Below, in pieces: positions 1 to 11,350 of a DNA stretch of 64,000 nt. Location: positions 10,608,501-10,672,500 of the forward strand of contig JARHVA010000001.1 in assembly GCA_037957365.1 (NCBI GenBank). The letters are read 5' to 3'. Position 1 is the stretch's first letter. Each line of letters starts with the position of its first letter. Both the position numbers and the translations under genes were made by a program. Below the pieces are notes generated by a model, which worked only from the letters and a program-made list of their open reading frames with translations, did not search any database and had not been told where the DNA came from. The DNA comes from Torreya grandis. Its lineage: Eukaryota > Streptophyta > Pinopsida > Cupressales > Taxaceae.

Positions 1-44
1 ACACATTCATCAGGCAAGGGGAAAGCACTTTTTGCTAGAACTAC

Positions 45-830
45 ATTTGCGTCACATGATGATTAAATCTTGGATTCAAGTGCTTCACACCATCTCACTC
101 ATTCTAGGAATCTTCTTAATTCTCTTTCTAATTCTAGTACCAACAAATTGTATGGAAAACTCATGATTTTAAGTTTTGGGTACTAACACAATTGACATAT
201 AGAATAATTGTATTAATAATGTATTGTTTATCCCCAAAATATCTTCTAAAATTCTTTTTGTATATCAATTTTTTAATTATGGTACTGAAATAACTATGGA
301 GTTTACCCTAAGTGATGTTGTAATAAGAGAATGTAATGATCCTAGTGAGATAGTAGCTACAGAAGTAGTAGATCATGTGTCTAAGCTCTACGATTTTGAC
401 AAGTTTGAATATACTTATAATTTTGGTTCATCTCTTATATCTCATGGTGATTCAATGATCAAATTGTGGCATGAGAGGATAGGGCCCTTCAGTTATAAAT
501 ATATGTAACAAATGAGTGCAAAAAATCTTGTAAATGGTCTTTCAAAGGTCTTTTGTATTGATGGAGTGTGTCCTAGATGTCTAGTTGGAAAATAACATCA
601 GGATCCATTTCCAACAGGTAAGGCCACACATGCACATGCACCTTTAGAGTTGGTTCATAGTGATTTGATATATTTTCTAACTCACTCCTTCTTAAGAGCC
701 AAGTATGCACTCACTTTCATTGACGACTACACTAGTTGAACTTGGGTATATGCTCTCAAGTTTAAAAGTGAAGTATTTGACACCTTCAAGGCTTTTAAAT
801 TCTTTGTGGGAAATAATCATCTCTTATTAT
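45..830 (+). pseudogene. Ty1/copia polyprotein fragment (protease to integrase), broken
   Basis: Translating across frames gives a copia protease start (ILDSSASHHL near 70-110), then the stretch before the pre-integrase domain (VLFIPKIS near 222-245), the GAG pre-integrase motif LWHERIGPFSYKYM at 466-507, and the integrase N-terminus with its zinc-binding C..C pair and the first catalytic Asp context (ELVHSDLI, then ALTFIDDYTS near 705-735). In an active element this polyprotein would mature Gag-Pol and integrate cDNA. Here it carries stop codons (for example TAA after YKYM, TAA after CLVGK, TGA after DDYTS) and at least one frame change in the protease. It may continue left of the window. 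It stops near 830, where minus-strand gypsy sequence begins, so the right boundary is a junction between elements. No LTR was seen. The copia assignment is secure; the lineage is not. Confidence 0.85.
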
Positions 831-860
831 TAATAAGATACACTCAAAGATACATAACTC

Positions 861-1150
861 TTCAACATTGACAACATAATAGTTATTCATATGAGGAAAA
901 TCAATTATGAATGCATTCTTTTCCACTCATTCCGAAATTTCAATTGGACCATACCTAAGAGGCTTAAGAGGCCTTAAGTTAAATTTAGCAATAGCCCTTC
1001 ATCTTCATTATATAACATATAAGGCTTAAAGAGACACATGTTTCAACATTGGCAATGGAATAATTATTCATATAAGGAGGCAAGTCAATTCTAAATTCAT
1101 TCTTTCCCACTCATTCTAGAATTTCAAATAGACCATACCTAAGTGGCTTA
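861..1150 (-). repeat. Tandem duplication of the gypsy-A integrase C-terminus
   Basis: Two diverged copies lie about 181 bp apart (861-967 and 1042-1150). Both share, on the plus strand, TTCAACATTG, TAATTATTCATAT-like and GACCATACCTAAG blocks. On the minus strand both encode the same integrase C-terminal motif (PLRYGPFEI-like, then a PPYMNNYS-like block). The copies differ at many positions, so the duplication is old. It repeats a piece of one coding region and is not an LTR. Confidence 0.7.
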
Positions 1151-1742
1151 TGCATCTGAGTTTATCCTTGGAAACTCTCTTGACTCAAGTAAAACCATAC
1201 CTTATCTCGAACAAAGAAATTGTACTCGGTCCTATGTTGATCATGCCTTGGTTTTTACTTCTCTTGTGACTCATTCAACCTTTGTTGCACTTAGAGGTGA
1301 ATTTGTTAAATATTCTCAATGAACCTTTCAGTTTTGTGGTTCCCCATTTCCTTTATATGGCTGTCTCAAAACAACATCAAATGTACATGGAGGTAAGTAA
1401 CTAAAAAAATTTCAAAAGGAGTTTTTTTAGTATAAGAATGTGTTACCCTATTATATGAATGTTGAATATATACCAAATTTTCATCCCATCTTATAATGCT
1501 TCTTATTACACCCTCTTAAGAGTTTTACCAATGTTTTATTCACAACTTTCGTCTATCCTTTGGTTTGTGGGTAAAAAATGGTAGACTATTTCAGCTTGGT
1601 ATCCATCTTCTCCAAAAATGTGGCCCAAAACATACAAACATATCTTAGAGTCTTGATCTAAAATAATAGAACTAGGCAAACCAAAATGAACCCACCCATT
1701 AGCAAAGAACAACTCACTTGCATCGCTACCTTTGTCTTCTTA
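1042..1742 (-). pseudogene. gypsy-A integrase, core and C-terminal part
   Basis: The minus strand encodes, with interruptions, SELFFANGWVHFGLPSS then DQDSKI (second catalytic-Asp region, about 1640-1735), and further on QTKG*TKVVNKTL, which corresponds to the HPQTDGQTEVVNRTL motif carrying the catalytic Glu region (about 1505-1565). A basic C-terminal region (RTEYNFFVRDKV) follows near 1210-1240. The N-terminal side of the core, GYDYIFVVVDQFSKMCIL, lies at about 3098-3160 on the far side of an insertion. Integrase joins retroelement cDNA to host DNA; this copy has several stops and frame changes and cannot be functional. Confidence 0.8.
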
Positions 1743-3091
1743 TGAGAAATAATGATCCGAGAGGATCTCCACTAGTGACCAAATCAAATGGTCTCAAATC
1801 TTATAAAAAAATGTCCACACATCGAAGATCTCATCAAGATATTTCTAACACAATTTGAATGGATTCAAACAGACATTGTATCCAAAAGTTATGGATTATT
1901 GAAGGTTGCAACAAATAGGGGGAAAATAACATGATGATGACATCATCAGCTGAATGGACTTGTATGACCTAACACGTGGACCAATCATATCCTTCAACAT
2001 GGCATTCACAAAGATCCACCAAGTGATATGAGTTTTAAGGCAAGTTCTATGTAATACATGGTCTCATGACCAAGTTTCAAGGAATGAAGTTTATCTCTTA
2101 AACAATTTTTGATTGTTATCCCCACCAAAGTGGGATAAAACATTATCCAAAGAATCAAAAAAACCTCCTCATGAACTAATGTGTGAGAGTTGTAATGGGG
2201 CTTGACACCTTCACCCCAATTGGACTATTTTTAAGGTCCAATAACAAGTTATGCCATATTTGGCAAACCAAATGCAAAACTTTGTTTATCCCTTAATTTT
2301 GGGATTTCTTGCTAAAAACAAAGGATATGAAGCATTTTCCAAGGGGATTTGAATTCCTAACCTTATGCATAAAGGATAAGGATTTAACCCATAAATCAAG
2401 GGCCTTGAAGACACTATAAAAGGCTCAATATTATAATTAATAACAAGATAAAAAATATTGTAAGCTTTAAGACCTTGTAAAGGGGAACAAGAGGAGGAAG
2501 TAAAGTTTCTATGTTTGATATTGTAGGAGTAACACATTGAAGGACAAGAGCCTATTGCATAAACCTCCTGGAGAAATTATAGATAAATTTTAGCCACTTA
2601 TTAAGAAACAAATCAAGTTTTTATGTCTATTTTTATAGAATAACAATTATAGGCCAAGATCCATTACATAGACCTTTGAGAGACATTACATCAAACTTGT
2701 GTAACCTCTCATTTATGAGAGACAAATAAGATAGTTTGGAAGGGCCAGATCTTGAGCTAGAGTTAGAATTCCTAGAGGATATCAAACACTTGTTCACAGA
2801 TTGAGAGCTCCTTATTGGGATAATTTGATGTAATAAATGGTATTTTTATATCATTTTAATTATCGATTCAGCATTTGAGCGGACCCAGAGATGTAACATG
2901 ATTTTGGGTGAACTACGTTATCAAATCAGTTTGTGGATTATCTCTATCATTTAGTACTTATTTTTAGTTTTAGTTTTAAAATATCAAATTTTAAAAATTT
3001 AATCCAATTTTCACATTAAACTATGAGAAATTAAGAAAGGTGTCATAAGAATACAAAATGGATGAATTAGTTATAATTTGCATTAACTAAC
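1743..3091 (+). mobile_element. Insertion of about 1.3 kb splitting the gypsy-A integrase, LTR-like
   Basis: Integrase coding sequence stops at about 1742 and resumes at about 3092, so this block is a later insertion. On the plus strand it has a purine run (AATAGGGGGAAAATAA near 1915-1930) directly before a TG, a TATA-like CACTATAAAAGG near 2411, and an LTR-end-like GGGTGAACTACG near 2905-2920. It therefore looks like the 3' end of an LTR retroelement with its 3' LTR, or a solo LTR. The boundaries are uncertain because two flanking direct repeats compete: CTTCTTA at 1736-1742 and 3092-3098, and TATGAGAAAT at 1741-1750 and 3022-3031. No convincing coding region was seen inside. Confidence 0.45.
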
Positions 3092-3599
3092 CTTCTTAGA
3101 TCAAATAAGAATACACATCTTACTAAACTGGTCCACAACCACAAAAATATAGTCATACCCCTTCCTTACCATAGGAAAACATAACCTATAAATGTGCAAA
3201 AGTTTTTTTAGCACCAAAATGTCCTGCAACTTTTGATGTATGTGCTTCTCTCATTAGTTTACTCTTTCCTCTTGAGGCACACAAAGCTTAACCAACTTGT
3301 AGATAAACGCATCTTGAAGGTAATGATCCTCCTTGGGATCAAATCCTACACCTTGGGACTTCTTTGCTTGAATAAATGGCTCCCAAAAATCCACATCAAG
3401 CTCATATCCTTATGCATATGACACACATAAAATTCTCAAGAAGAGTTATGTTGCCCATGGCTGAAAGCATAGGAGGTCTAGCTAACATATCAACTAATTT
3501 TTTAATCACACATTTACCATATTTGATAATCAAATGGAATTATTTCAAAAACCCCATCCATTTATGGTGTCTAGTTTGTTGAAGTTTGGTCTATGCTTT

Positions 3600-5100
3600 T
3601 AAATATTGGAGAGGCTGGTGATCTGTGGATAATATTTTCCTTCCCCATAAGATAGTGTTTCCATTTCTTGATCGATTAAGAAAGAGCATACAATTATTTA
3701 TCATATGTAAAATAATATATAATTTCACCATGAAATAATTCTAAATGGTAACATATAGGCTTACCTCCTTGAAATATGACAACCCTCATAGTATAGTTAC
3801 TAGCATATATTTCCACCTCAATGGGTAACTGCAAGTTAGGCAAAGGTAATATTGAATCATGGCTAATATTGTATTTGAACATATCAGGTGTATATTCTTG
3901 ATTTTACCTCAAATAAAAGTCTTGCCACTTGTAATGACATGCAAAGGTGTAGCTATAGAATTTTTTTTGATGAACTTCCTCAAATATTAAACTGCACCAA
4001 CAAAACTCCTTATTTTGGTCACATTAGAAGGCTTTTGCCACTTCATGATGACCTCTATCTTTGCCAAATCAATACTAAATTCCCCATATCCAACCATATG
4101 CCCCAAGTAGACAATTGGTTGCTGAGAAAACTCACATTTATTCTCATTTAATACTAATTCAGTCTCCTTCAAAACTTGAAAAACTTGTTTTAAATGATCA
4201 ATATGCTCATCAAAAGTTGTGCTAAAAATAAGTATGTCACCTAAATACACAATGACAAATAAATCAATAAATGGCCTCATTTCCTCATTCATTAACTACA
4301 TGAAGGTAGATGGTGCATTGCATAGCATAAAAGGTAGACTCAACCATTCATACAACCCTTGTCTTGAACATTGCCTTCCAAATGTCCTCTTCTTTAATCC
4401 TTATTTGGTGATACCTGGATTTCAAATCTAACTTAGTAAATGTTTGGCATGCTAAAGTTGATCTAGAAGATCATCAATTCGTAGAACAGGGTACCTATTC
4501 ATGATGGTTATTTTGTTAAGTGATTTATGATCAACACACATTCTCCATGAACCATATTTCATAGGTACTATAGCAATAGGATAACCACATGGAGAAGTAG
4601 GATGGATTACACATTGATTAATTAAATATTGTAACTATTGTTTTACCTCATTGACATCCTTCAAGGACAACCTAAACATCTCAAGGTTTGGAAGCAGATA
4701 TCCAATAGTAACTAAATTTCATGTTCAAGAGGCCTCACTGGTGGCAATTCCTAGGCTTATGAAATACTTCCTTGAATTATTGCACCAACTCTCCCATATG
4801 CTTTTACTCTTTGTTAGTAAACATGCTACAAGAATTTTTGTGTGCAACGAATTCTTTATCTGAAAATCTCCAAAAATAAGTAAATCAAACTTCCCACTTA
4901 CTTTAATAATCCTTTTAACTTGAGAGACACTTTCCAAAGATATTTTAGAACCACCTTTGTAGGCAAATATGATGTATCTCTTTCCATCCTTTACCAAACA
5001 GTATTGATTGGATATCCTCATGAAGATCCAATCCCGAATATACAAATAAGAGCTTAAAAACACTACACCGCACAAATTAAAAGGCATAACATGTACTATA
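3600..5100 (-). pseudogene. gypsy-A reverse transcriptase-RNase H with upstream linker
   Basis: In minus-strand order: a pre-RT linker (about 5087-4725) with the common gypsy pattern of YCLVKDGKRYIIFAYKG followed by ISLESVSQVKRII; the RT N-terminal palm with YGSWRMCVDHKSLNKI and NRYPVLRIDDLL (about 4560-4470); the RT active-site segment (4292-3987) reading VIVYLGDILIFS; then RNase H start (3882-3694) with LPIEVEIYASNYTMRVVIFQGG. The family motif is Y-x-D-D, so YLGD has lost one of the two metal-binding aspartates, and the RNase H D-A-S motif reads Y-A-S. Frames change between these pieces. Assignment is firm; the product is dead. Confidence 0.88.
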
Positions 5101-5419
5101 ACTTCATCAATAAAATGTGCATTAATACAAAACTTAATTTTACATTGTTTGGTAACCCTAATGCTATACCTTCCTTCACCCCACCCAAAGCATAGAGCTT
5201 GGATGATTGTAAGTCTCTATCTGCATTTTCTCTACTAATTTATTGCTTATCAAATTTTCTTATGAACATGTATCAAAAAGAGCATCCACTTTTATTTTCT
5301 TCATCTAAATTTTAATATGGAAAATCTTTTAAAGTTCACTCTCTTAAACACTACTCCTAGCCAAACATACCTCTCTGTTGATGGAGGTAAAACACAAAGT
5401 CTCATCCACATCGGAGTTG

Positions 5420-6259
5420 CAACCAATGTCATTACCTTTGAGAGAGGGTGTAGCCTTCTTCTTCTTGTTCTTGAACGGATGAGATTTTGGTTGTAACTTT
5501 TAAAAAATTCCTTAGAATGACTATCAACATCACAATGTCAACAATTTCTTTTAGTCTCCTTAGAAACAAAAGTAGCATCACACTTACCTTTTTGTTTACC
5601 TTTATGTTTAAAACCACCTTGTTACTTTGGAATGCTTTGAGAGGTAGATGGAGCCTTCTTCTTCTTGTCCATATTTTAATAATGAACTTAATACCAAGCC
5701 TCATTTATATCCATACGCTTGGCCAAGATGATAGGTCTCCTCAAATGGCTATGGAATCCACCAACATACTTCATCAAGATGTCACGATTCGCTATATCTT
5801 TTCCCATTTGGACAACCTTCTTGTGAAATACACTTGTGTACTCCACGCTTTGGCCTTTTTTTGCCTAAGATATTACCAATACATGGACCACTCTTCATAA
5901 TAAATATGATAAAACTACATCTTGATTGACATCTTAAAATAATCCCACTTAGGAATAGGAGGAAGCTTCTTAACAGCCAATGTATGAACAAAACTTTCAA
6001 ACCAAGTTAAAGCATGACTGTTTAATTTTAACCTTGTAAAATAAATTTGTTGGCTCTCAATAATCTGATACAAACTAAAATATACCTCTAATTGAGTTAG
6101 CCAATGATCTAGCCTCTTTGCATTCACATCTCCATCATATGGTTGAATATCTGTCTTTGCCTCAGCCTTGAATGGAGGTGGAGTTTGGTTGGCATGGGGT
6201 TGTTCTTTCAGCATCTCATGCTCTATAGCATCCTCCCTATTTGATTTTATTGTCTCCAT
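5420..6259 (-). pseudogene. gypsy-A Gag
   Basis: The minus-strand frame starting at 6259 encodes an acidic N-terminus and then IQPYDGDVNAKRLDHWLTQLEVYF, the start of the retrotransposon Gag domain of plant gypsy elements, followed by LNSHALTWFESF. It runs into other frames at 6000-5782 (KKRPKRGVHKCISQ) and 5704-5432, with no intact CCHC zinc knuckle visible. Gag would form the particle that packages element RNA. Interrupted by frameshifts. Confidence 0.75.
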
Positions 6260-6564
6260 AGAAACACCAAGTTACTCCATAAAATCTCCATGATGAACTC
6301 CAACCGACCAAGCTTGCTCATAGAAAGAGAGATGCTGGCCACTCCTTCAAGATTTTGAAATCACTCTTTTGTTGTACAAAGATGTTCATCAAAACAAACC
6401 ATACTTATAATCTATTGCTTACATTTTCTTGTGAAAATTCCTTCTTCAAATGGAGCTAAGATACCTTGAACACTACCACTACTTGCTCTGATGACATGCA
6501 TATACTGCAATGTAGTCACAAACACACAAAACCACATAAAAATACTAAAACTAATACTAAACCA

Positions 6565-6576
6565 ACTCTGATACCA
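6565..6576 (-). other. Primer-binding site of gypsy-A (initiator Met tRNA type)
   Basis: The minus strand reads TGGTATCAGAGT, complementary to the 3' end of initiator methionine tRNA, placed three bases inside the end of the LTR that starts at 6580. This fixes the orientation of the element. Confidence 0.85.
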
Positions 6577-6579
6577 ATT

Positions 6580-7571
6580 TGATCTGTAAACTAGGTGGAT
6601 ATTCCACACTAAGCTTCACCAACACAAATCCTCTACTCCTAACTCAAGACATGATTGATAAATGATTGTTTTAGACTACTTTTAATGTTAAAATATAGAT
6701 TAAAAAATGTCAGAAATGAAATATACATCATATTGAACATAAGAAAAGGAAGCATAAGAGAAGCCAAAGCATAAGATGAACACACCATATGTATGACCTT
6801 GAGATAATTGGTGTGGGAAAACTCCAATGGATGAGGTAATTGCTCTCCCTTTCCATTATGTAATTCAATAATTATACAAGTAACTACCAAACATGGCCTT
6901 CAGGGGCATAGATTTCATTACTACACTATCCAAATCATGCACACATGACTATTATGCACTTCTTAAACACTTCATAGTGATCAAACATAACTGAAATAAC
7001 CATTCACAACTAGGAAACAATGAGACAACATGAACAAGGACCCATACTTACAAACTACAAAGTGAATCTAAATTCAAAACTTTTTTCTAACTTTTATAAT
7101 CATCTTTACCTTCAATAGAGATCGTATTTATGCCCTTCCACCTTGGAACCTGCCAAAGGCTTCAAACAAATTGTCATCAAGAAAAGGAAGCATTTACAAC
7201 CACCCCTCTACCCATGTTTTGTTTGGTGGAAAAATAGTCTCTTTAAGTAAACAAATAGTTTCTCAACCACCACTTACAGATACTAGTGGTTTTGTCATCT
7301 TTGACCAAACCCTCATATTCAAAGGTTAAAAGTTGTTGACTTCATCAATAAAATAATGTATAGACCATCCCAACACTAATTTTTCCATTACAACTTAATT
7401 GAATAGTTCATTTTACATAAACAATCTTGAAGAAGTGTCTTACATATGTTTTACATCATGAATTACACAATTGAGTATTGTAGAATTGAACTAGACAACA
7501 TACCTAGTGAACTAAATTCATATTTTGGATAGGTTACATTATGAAACTAGCATTGGGAGTGTCATCTATCA
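6580..7571 (-). repeat. 5' LTR of gypsy-A
   Basis: Begins (plus strand) TGATCTGTAAAC next to the primer-binding site and ends CATCTATCA, giving TGAT...ATCA inverted ends over 992 bp. The far end was chosen because it gives matching termini and lies 9 bp before the next element. The partner LTR is missing from the window, so the boundary cannot be checked by alignment here. Confidence 0.6.
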
Positions 7572-7580
7572 TGGTGAAAC

Positions 7581-9149
7581 TGTAGCTCCAAGAGTCTGAA
7601 TGGAACCACCAGTGTTTGATCCTTCTAACTTTAAGAGGCTAGAAGGCTCAAAGCTTATATGGGCTATAGGAGGTTTATAGTGGCTATCTGATTTTCCAGC
7701 TTGCACTAGGTTATAGACAAACTTGTAAACTAGGTTGCGGCAAGTACAAATAAGTGCAAAAAGTGCACAGGCACTTGTAGCAGATCTAACCACAATAAAA
7801 CAAGTAGCTAACACTAGGATATTGATTGCATAAACAAAGCAAAAATAATAATACCAAATGGAGAGAGGTAACAACTAAAATGTGAATCTAGAAGCTAAGG
7901 CACTTTGAGGCCAAATGAAAGACATTTTAAGTAATAAAGATGTTTTTAAGAAAGGGTTCAAGAGAATGCATATTCTAGATTTGAGCTATCTTTCCCAATC
8001 AATACTAGCATTTTCTAGCAATGCAATGCTCTAGTTTAGCAAGAGAGAAAGAATGTTTAAGCAAGTTTTCTAGTTTGTCTTGAGCATGTGTATTACTACT
8101 ATGCAATGAGGAATGCTTCAAAAGATATCAATGACATATATTAAAGGAATATTTCAAGCAATGAAAGTATTCTTTAATCATGTACAGGTGTAATAAACTT
8201 CAAGAACCACTCTAAGCAATACATAAAACACCTATTTTGCTAAAACAAATCAAACCCTAGCATATATACTACACAAAATAATGGAGTTTCACTTTGCATA
8301 TAAAATTTCCTCAGATCAATCTCAAAGAAGATGTACAAATGTTAAACCAACTAGGAGTCCAAGCTAGGAAGCAATGTAGGAGGAAGACCAAGCTATGTGC
8401 AAGCTAAAGTCCAAACCAAAAGCTAAGAGAAAAAGATGACGTGAAGTGAGAACTTGTAATGGTGTAAGAGCTCCAACAAAGTGCACAAATCAAGTCCAAT
8501 GATAAATGTAGAATTTGGAAGTAAGCCATAAGGAATCAGGAACAATTGAGAGCAATAATGGAGTCTCCAAAAAAAATGTGTAACAACATATGAGATCCTC
8601 TATCACCAATCAAGCTCAAGAGTGCCAAGAATGAATCAAGAGAGATTCAAGAAGGCATGAGATTCAAGAGAGGGAAGAATAATCAAGAGAGTGGAGAGAG
8701 AAGAGAGGAGGGGCTCAAATGAATGAGAATGAGGCATATGTCCCAACCGCAATCCACCAAAATACCTAAAATTAGCCATTTTTTATTGTTTGGGTTCATC
8801 TTGGCACTTTTGGGTACGTTTTGCCTAGGTTGTAGCCTAGGCCATGACTTTTTTGAAGGAAATGTGCAACCTAGGCCATGGCTTTCCTTCACGCATGATG
8901 TAACTTGGGTCAAACAAGGGCCTACGCTGGTCAATAGGCTCTCGAAAGGCCCCAAGGGGTCCCTAAAGCCCTGTCTTGCATGCAAAAGGGCCAAGATGGA
9001 CTAAATATATATGGAGGGTAAGAGTATGATGTAGGAGAGGTTTAAGCAGGTGGTGAATGTCTTAAAGTGGGATGACTAGGGTTGGTAGTCTGCACGTGAG
9101 CTGATGTATAATCATAAGGAGGAGTAGAGTCACGAGAAGTATGATTACA
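7581..9149 (-). repeat. 3' LTR of the Tat-like element
   Basis: 1569 bp, aligning along its length with 15032-16591. It contains a GC-rich block (about 8810-8990) with repeated CCTAGGCCATG-like motifs in an otherwise AT-rich repeat. Differences from the partner include an extra GTACGTTTTGCCTAGG-containing stretch near 8815-8840 and many substitutions, so the insertion is not recent. Apparent open frames at 8683-8994 are this GC-rich block read through, not genes. Confidence 0.9.
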
Positions 9150-9165
9150 TATGCCCCCAAAGTAC
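9150..9165 (-). other. Polypurine tract of the Tat-like element
   Basis: The minus strand reads ACTTTGGGGGCATA immediately before the LTR start TGTAATC, the expected position for plus-strand DNA priming. Confidence 0.65.
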
Positions 9166-9399
9166 AATCAATTGGTGTTCAAATGAATAAGGAGTGTTAT
9201 GTAGTACCTAAAAGCCACACCAAAGCAAAGGAAAGCAAAAACTAAAAAAAAGAAAGGAAACATTACCTGCACTTACCAAATAAGGATGACAACAAAAAAA
9301 GTTGATGGCATGATCCATGGGTGAGAGTGTTAATGTTGCTTAATCTAAAATCCATCTCCAACTCCAGATCCTACAAAGAGGGACACCAGTTATATCAAA

Positions 9400-9810
9400 T
9401 TAAATTATACTATCCAAAATCACATTCACTAAGGAGTTAGCCCTAGTGTTCTCCCTACAAGGGATGTGGGTGAAACTGGACATCCTCAAAGAAAGAGTAT
9501 AAATCACACACTACCTCAAATAGGGGGAGAAACTCAGAGATAAGAATGGCCTAGACACTTGTGAGTTGAGACATAGCTCAGATTGAGTCAAAGAATAACT
9601 GCACATAGCATGTGCCTAACTCACGATGTTGATCAAGGCACCAATGTTTGTGTGATACTCGGTGGCATTATTCATCTCACTGATAAGGAAGAAACTATAT
9701 GAAACAAGTTCATGGCCCTATGGATCATCGATAACCCAAGCCACAATTGTTGGTCCTAGGTTTCCTTGACTACCACCATCTATGTGAATCACCACAAAGA
9801 GGTGCACCAT
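9400..9810 (-). pseudogene. Additional RNase H1-like domain of the Tat-like element
   Basis: The minus strand from 9796 encodes HIDGGSQGNLGPTIVAWVIDD, then ISEMNNATEYHTNIGAL (about 9677-9625) and, after frame changes, a C-terminal part ending THIPCRENTRANSL (about 9475-9430). This matches the RNase H1 layout: catalytic Asp in the DGG/S-x-GNPG loop, catalytic Glu in NNxxEY, and a late H-P-R-x-N-x-x-A-D-x-L motif (here with N in place of the final catalytic-region Asp). Such a second RNase H is known from Tat-lineage Ty3/gypsy elements. In-frame stops at the codon after IDDP and after INIVS show it is dead. Confidence 0.75.
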
Positions 9811-11340
9811 GATGGGGGTCAAGAACGCAAGATTAATAACTGTCGAAAGGCAATATCAAAGTGAAGTGATGTAAGCAAGCTACACGAGGGAAATAGATAA
9901 TGAAACCAATACATAATCACAATGGTTGACCAACACTAACCATGGTGAGAGGTAACAAGGGAAAGCGGGAAGAAGTTCAAAGAAGATAAAGACCAGTTGG
10001 CAAGACTAGAGCAAGTCCCGAACCACCATAACCAGCTGACAACCTTACCTACAACTAGACGAACAAGATAGAGAGGGAGTTAGAATGGATTGATTGCAAA
10101 AAATTAGAGAAATGACTAACTAAAATAATCATAGCAAGTAACTTCTATCCCCAGGTGCCCACAAAATGATGCATGGGCCCAAGAGGTCAACGGGGACCCG
10201 AAAGGGGTCCCAAGAACCAAAACAAGGCCAGAACGGGCCAAAATAAGCTTTGGATTAAAAAATAGAGGCTATCAATATGCTCATAATATTCCAATACCCC
10301 TAAGATAGAGTTTTCATAGTCTAAAATGCAAAAATGGGTAAAACACCCAAAAAGGGCCGACATGGTGCTTCGGCAAGGAGTACACGGGCGTAATAGGCCA
10401 AAGGACCTAAGGGTCCAAGAGACTAGAATGGTCCCAAAACATACCCAAAGAGGCATTAAAAAGAGAAATGGAACCCACCATTACATTCAAAATGGTCCAA
10501 AACCTCTAAGATGAAGGTTTGGGGGTTTTGAGAGCCAAAACGGGGCTAAATAGAGGCCCAAAAAAGGGTAAAAGACAAGCCTCTATCCTAGCCCATGGCC
10601 TGCCTGGGCCAAACCCATGGCCTGGACCCTACCAAGCCATGGCTTAGCCCATAAACCCATGGTTTGGGATAGAGAGGGCCAAAAATAGGCCAAGGGAGCC
10701 TAGAAGGGGCTCAAAACTTGCCCATAACGAAAGTGAAAGCAAGAAAAGAATGTTTATGAGCTTATTAAAACATGTTTTTCTTGTTCCACGATGCACACAA
10801 CTGATCCAAGGTCATGTTTATCTCTTGTGAAAATGTGAGGAGGAATCACAGTGATAGAGGCAAGAAAGACATCTCAACTGGTAGAGTCACTGCCATTGTG
10901 TGGGGGTCAACTGTGAGAGAGTGTCTCAATGCCAACCATAATGAGAGGTGAGGAGGGGTGGTAGGAGGCCCATGATAGATGAAGACCATCCAAGGAAGGC
11001 AAGATCAATTCGTAAGCAACTACAACCACTAACCCATATCACCTATAGGCATTGTGGAAAAGGAGAGAGCGAGTCAGTAGAGGGCTAGCTATTGGCAAGC
11101 AGTAGCCCAACCAATGAAAAGAAGCAAAATACTTTTCTTCTATTCCAAGGTACATCTAAGGAGTATTGCACAAGCCAAATGACAAAGAAGACACACAAGG
11201 GTTTTATGATGGATGCCATGAGAGGGGCAATCCATCGAATGGGGTCCTAGAGAGGTTGTTCTAGTAAGTTGTGAGGCTTACCAAAGCACCACAGTTCTAA
11301 GCCTGGGCCTACCCCCGTGGGCAGGCCACCACTTCTCCCT
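9811..11340 (-). other. Unassigned internal region of the Tat-like element, with a GC-rich LTR-like block
   Basis: RT, RNase H and integrase would be expected near here, yet no motif of these could be found on either strand. From about 10150 to 10720 the sequence becomes GC-rich, with several CCATGGCC/CATGGCTT motifs and a GGTCAACGGGGACCCGAAAGG segment resembling the GC-rich part of the LTRs (8930-8965). A nested LTR remnant or rearranged copy of the element's own LTR is possible. Stretches at about 9900-10040 and 10890-11040 also look distantly alike (CCAACCATAATGAGAGGTGA-type). Confidence 0.4.
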
Positions 11341-11350
11341 AAGTAGAGGC

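Larger units (their letters stand above)
833..7571 (-). mobile_element. Decayed Ty3/gypsy retrotransposon (gypsy-A), 5' LTR to integrase
   Basis: On the minus strand, reading from high to low coordinates, this has an LTR (6580-7571), a Met-tRNA-type primer-binding site (6565-6576), gag (about 6259-5420), a linker/protease region, RT, RNase H (about 5100-3600) and integrase (about 3200-850), which is the standard Ty3/gypsy order. The integrase is split by an insertion (1743-3091). The 3' LTR is absent: the element ends at about 833 against a plus-strand copia fragment. Every domain carries stops or frameshifts and the RT catalytic motif is mutated, so it is inactive. No chromodomain was seen after the integrase. 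Confidence 0.85.

Noticed and set aside
8683..9004. Overlapping open frames on both strands of about 93-103 codons
   Set aside because: They fall in the GC-rich block of an LTR; the partner LTR has the same block without conserved frames.
10187..10514. Open frames in the GC-rich stretch of the Tat-like element
   Set aside because: Composition effect; no conserved motif, and both strands are open.
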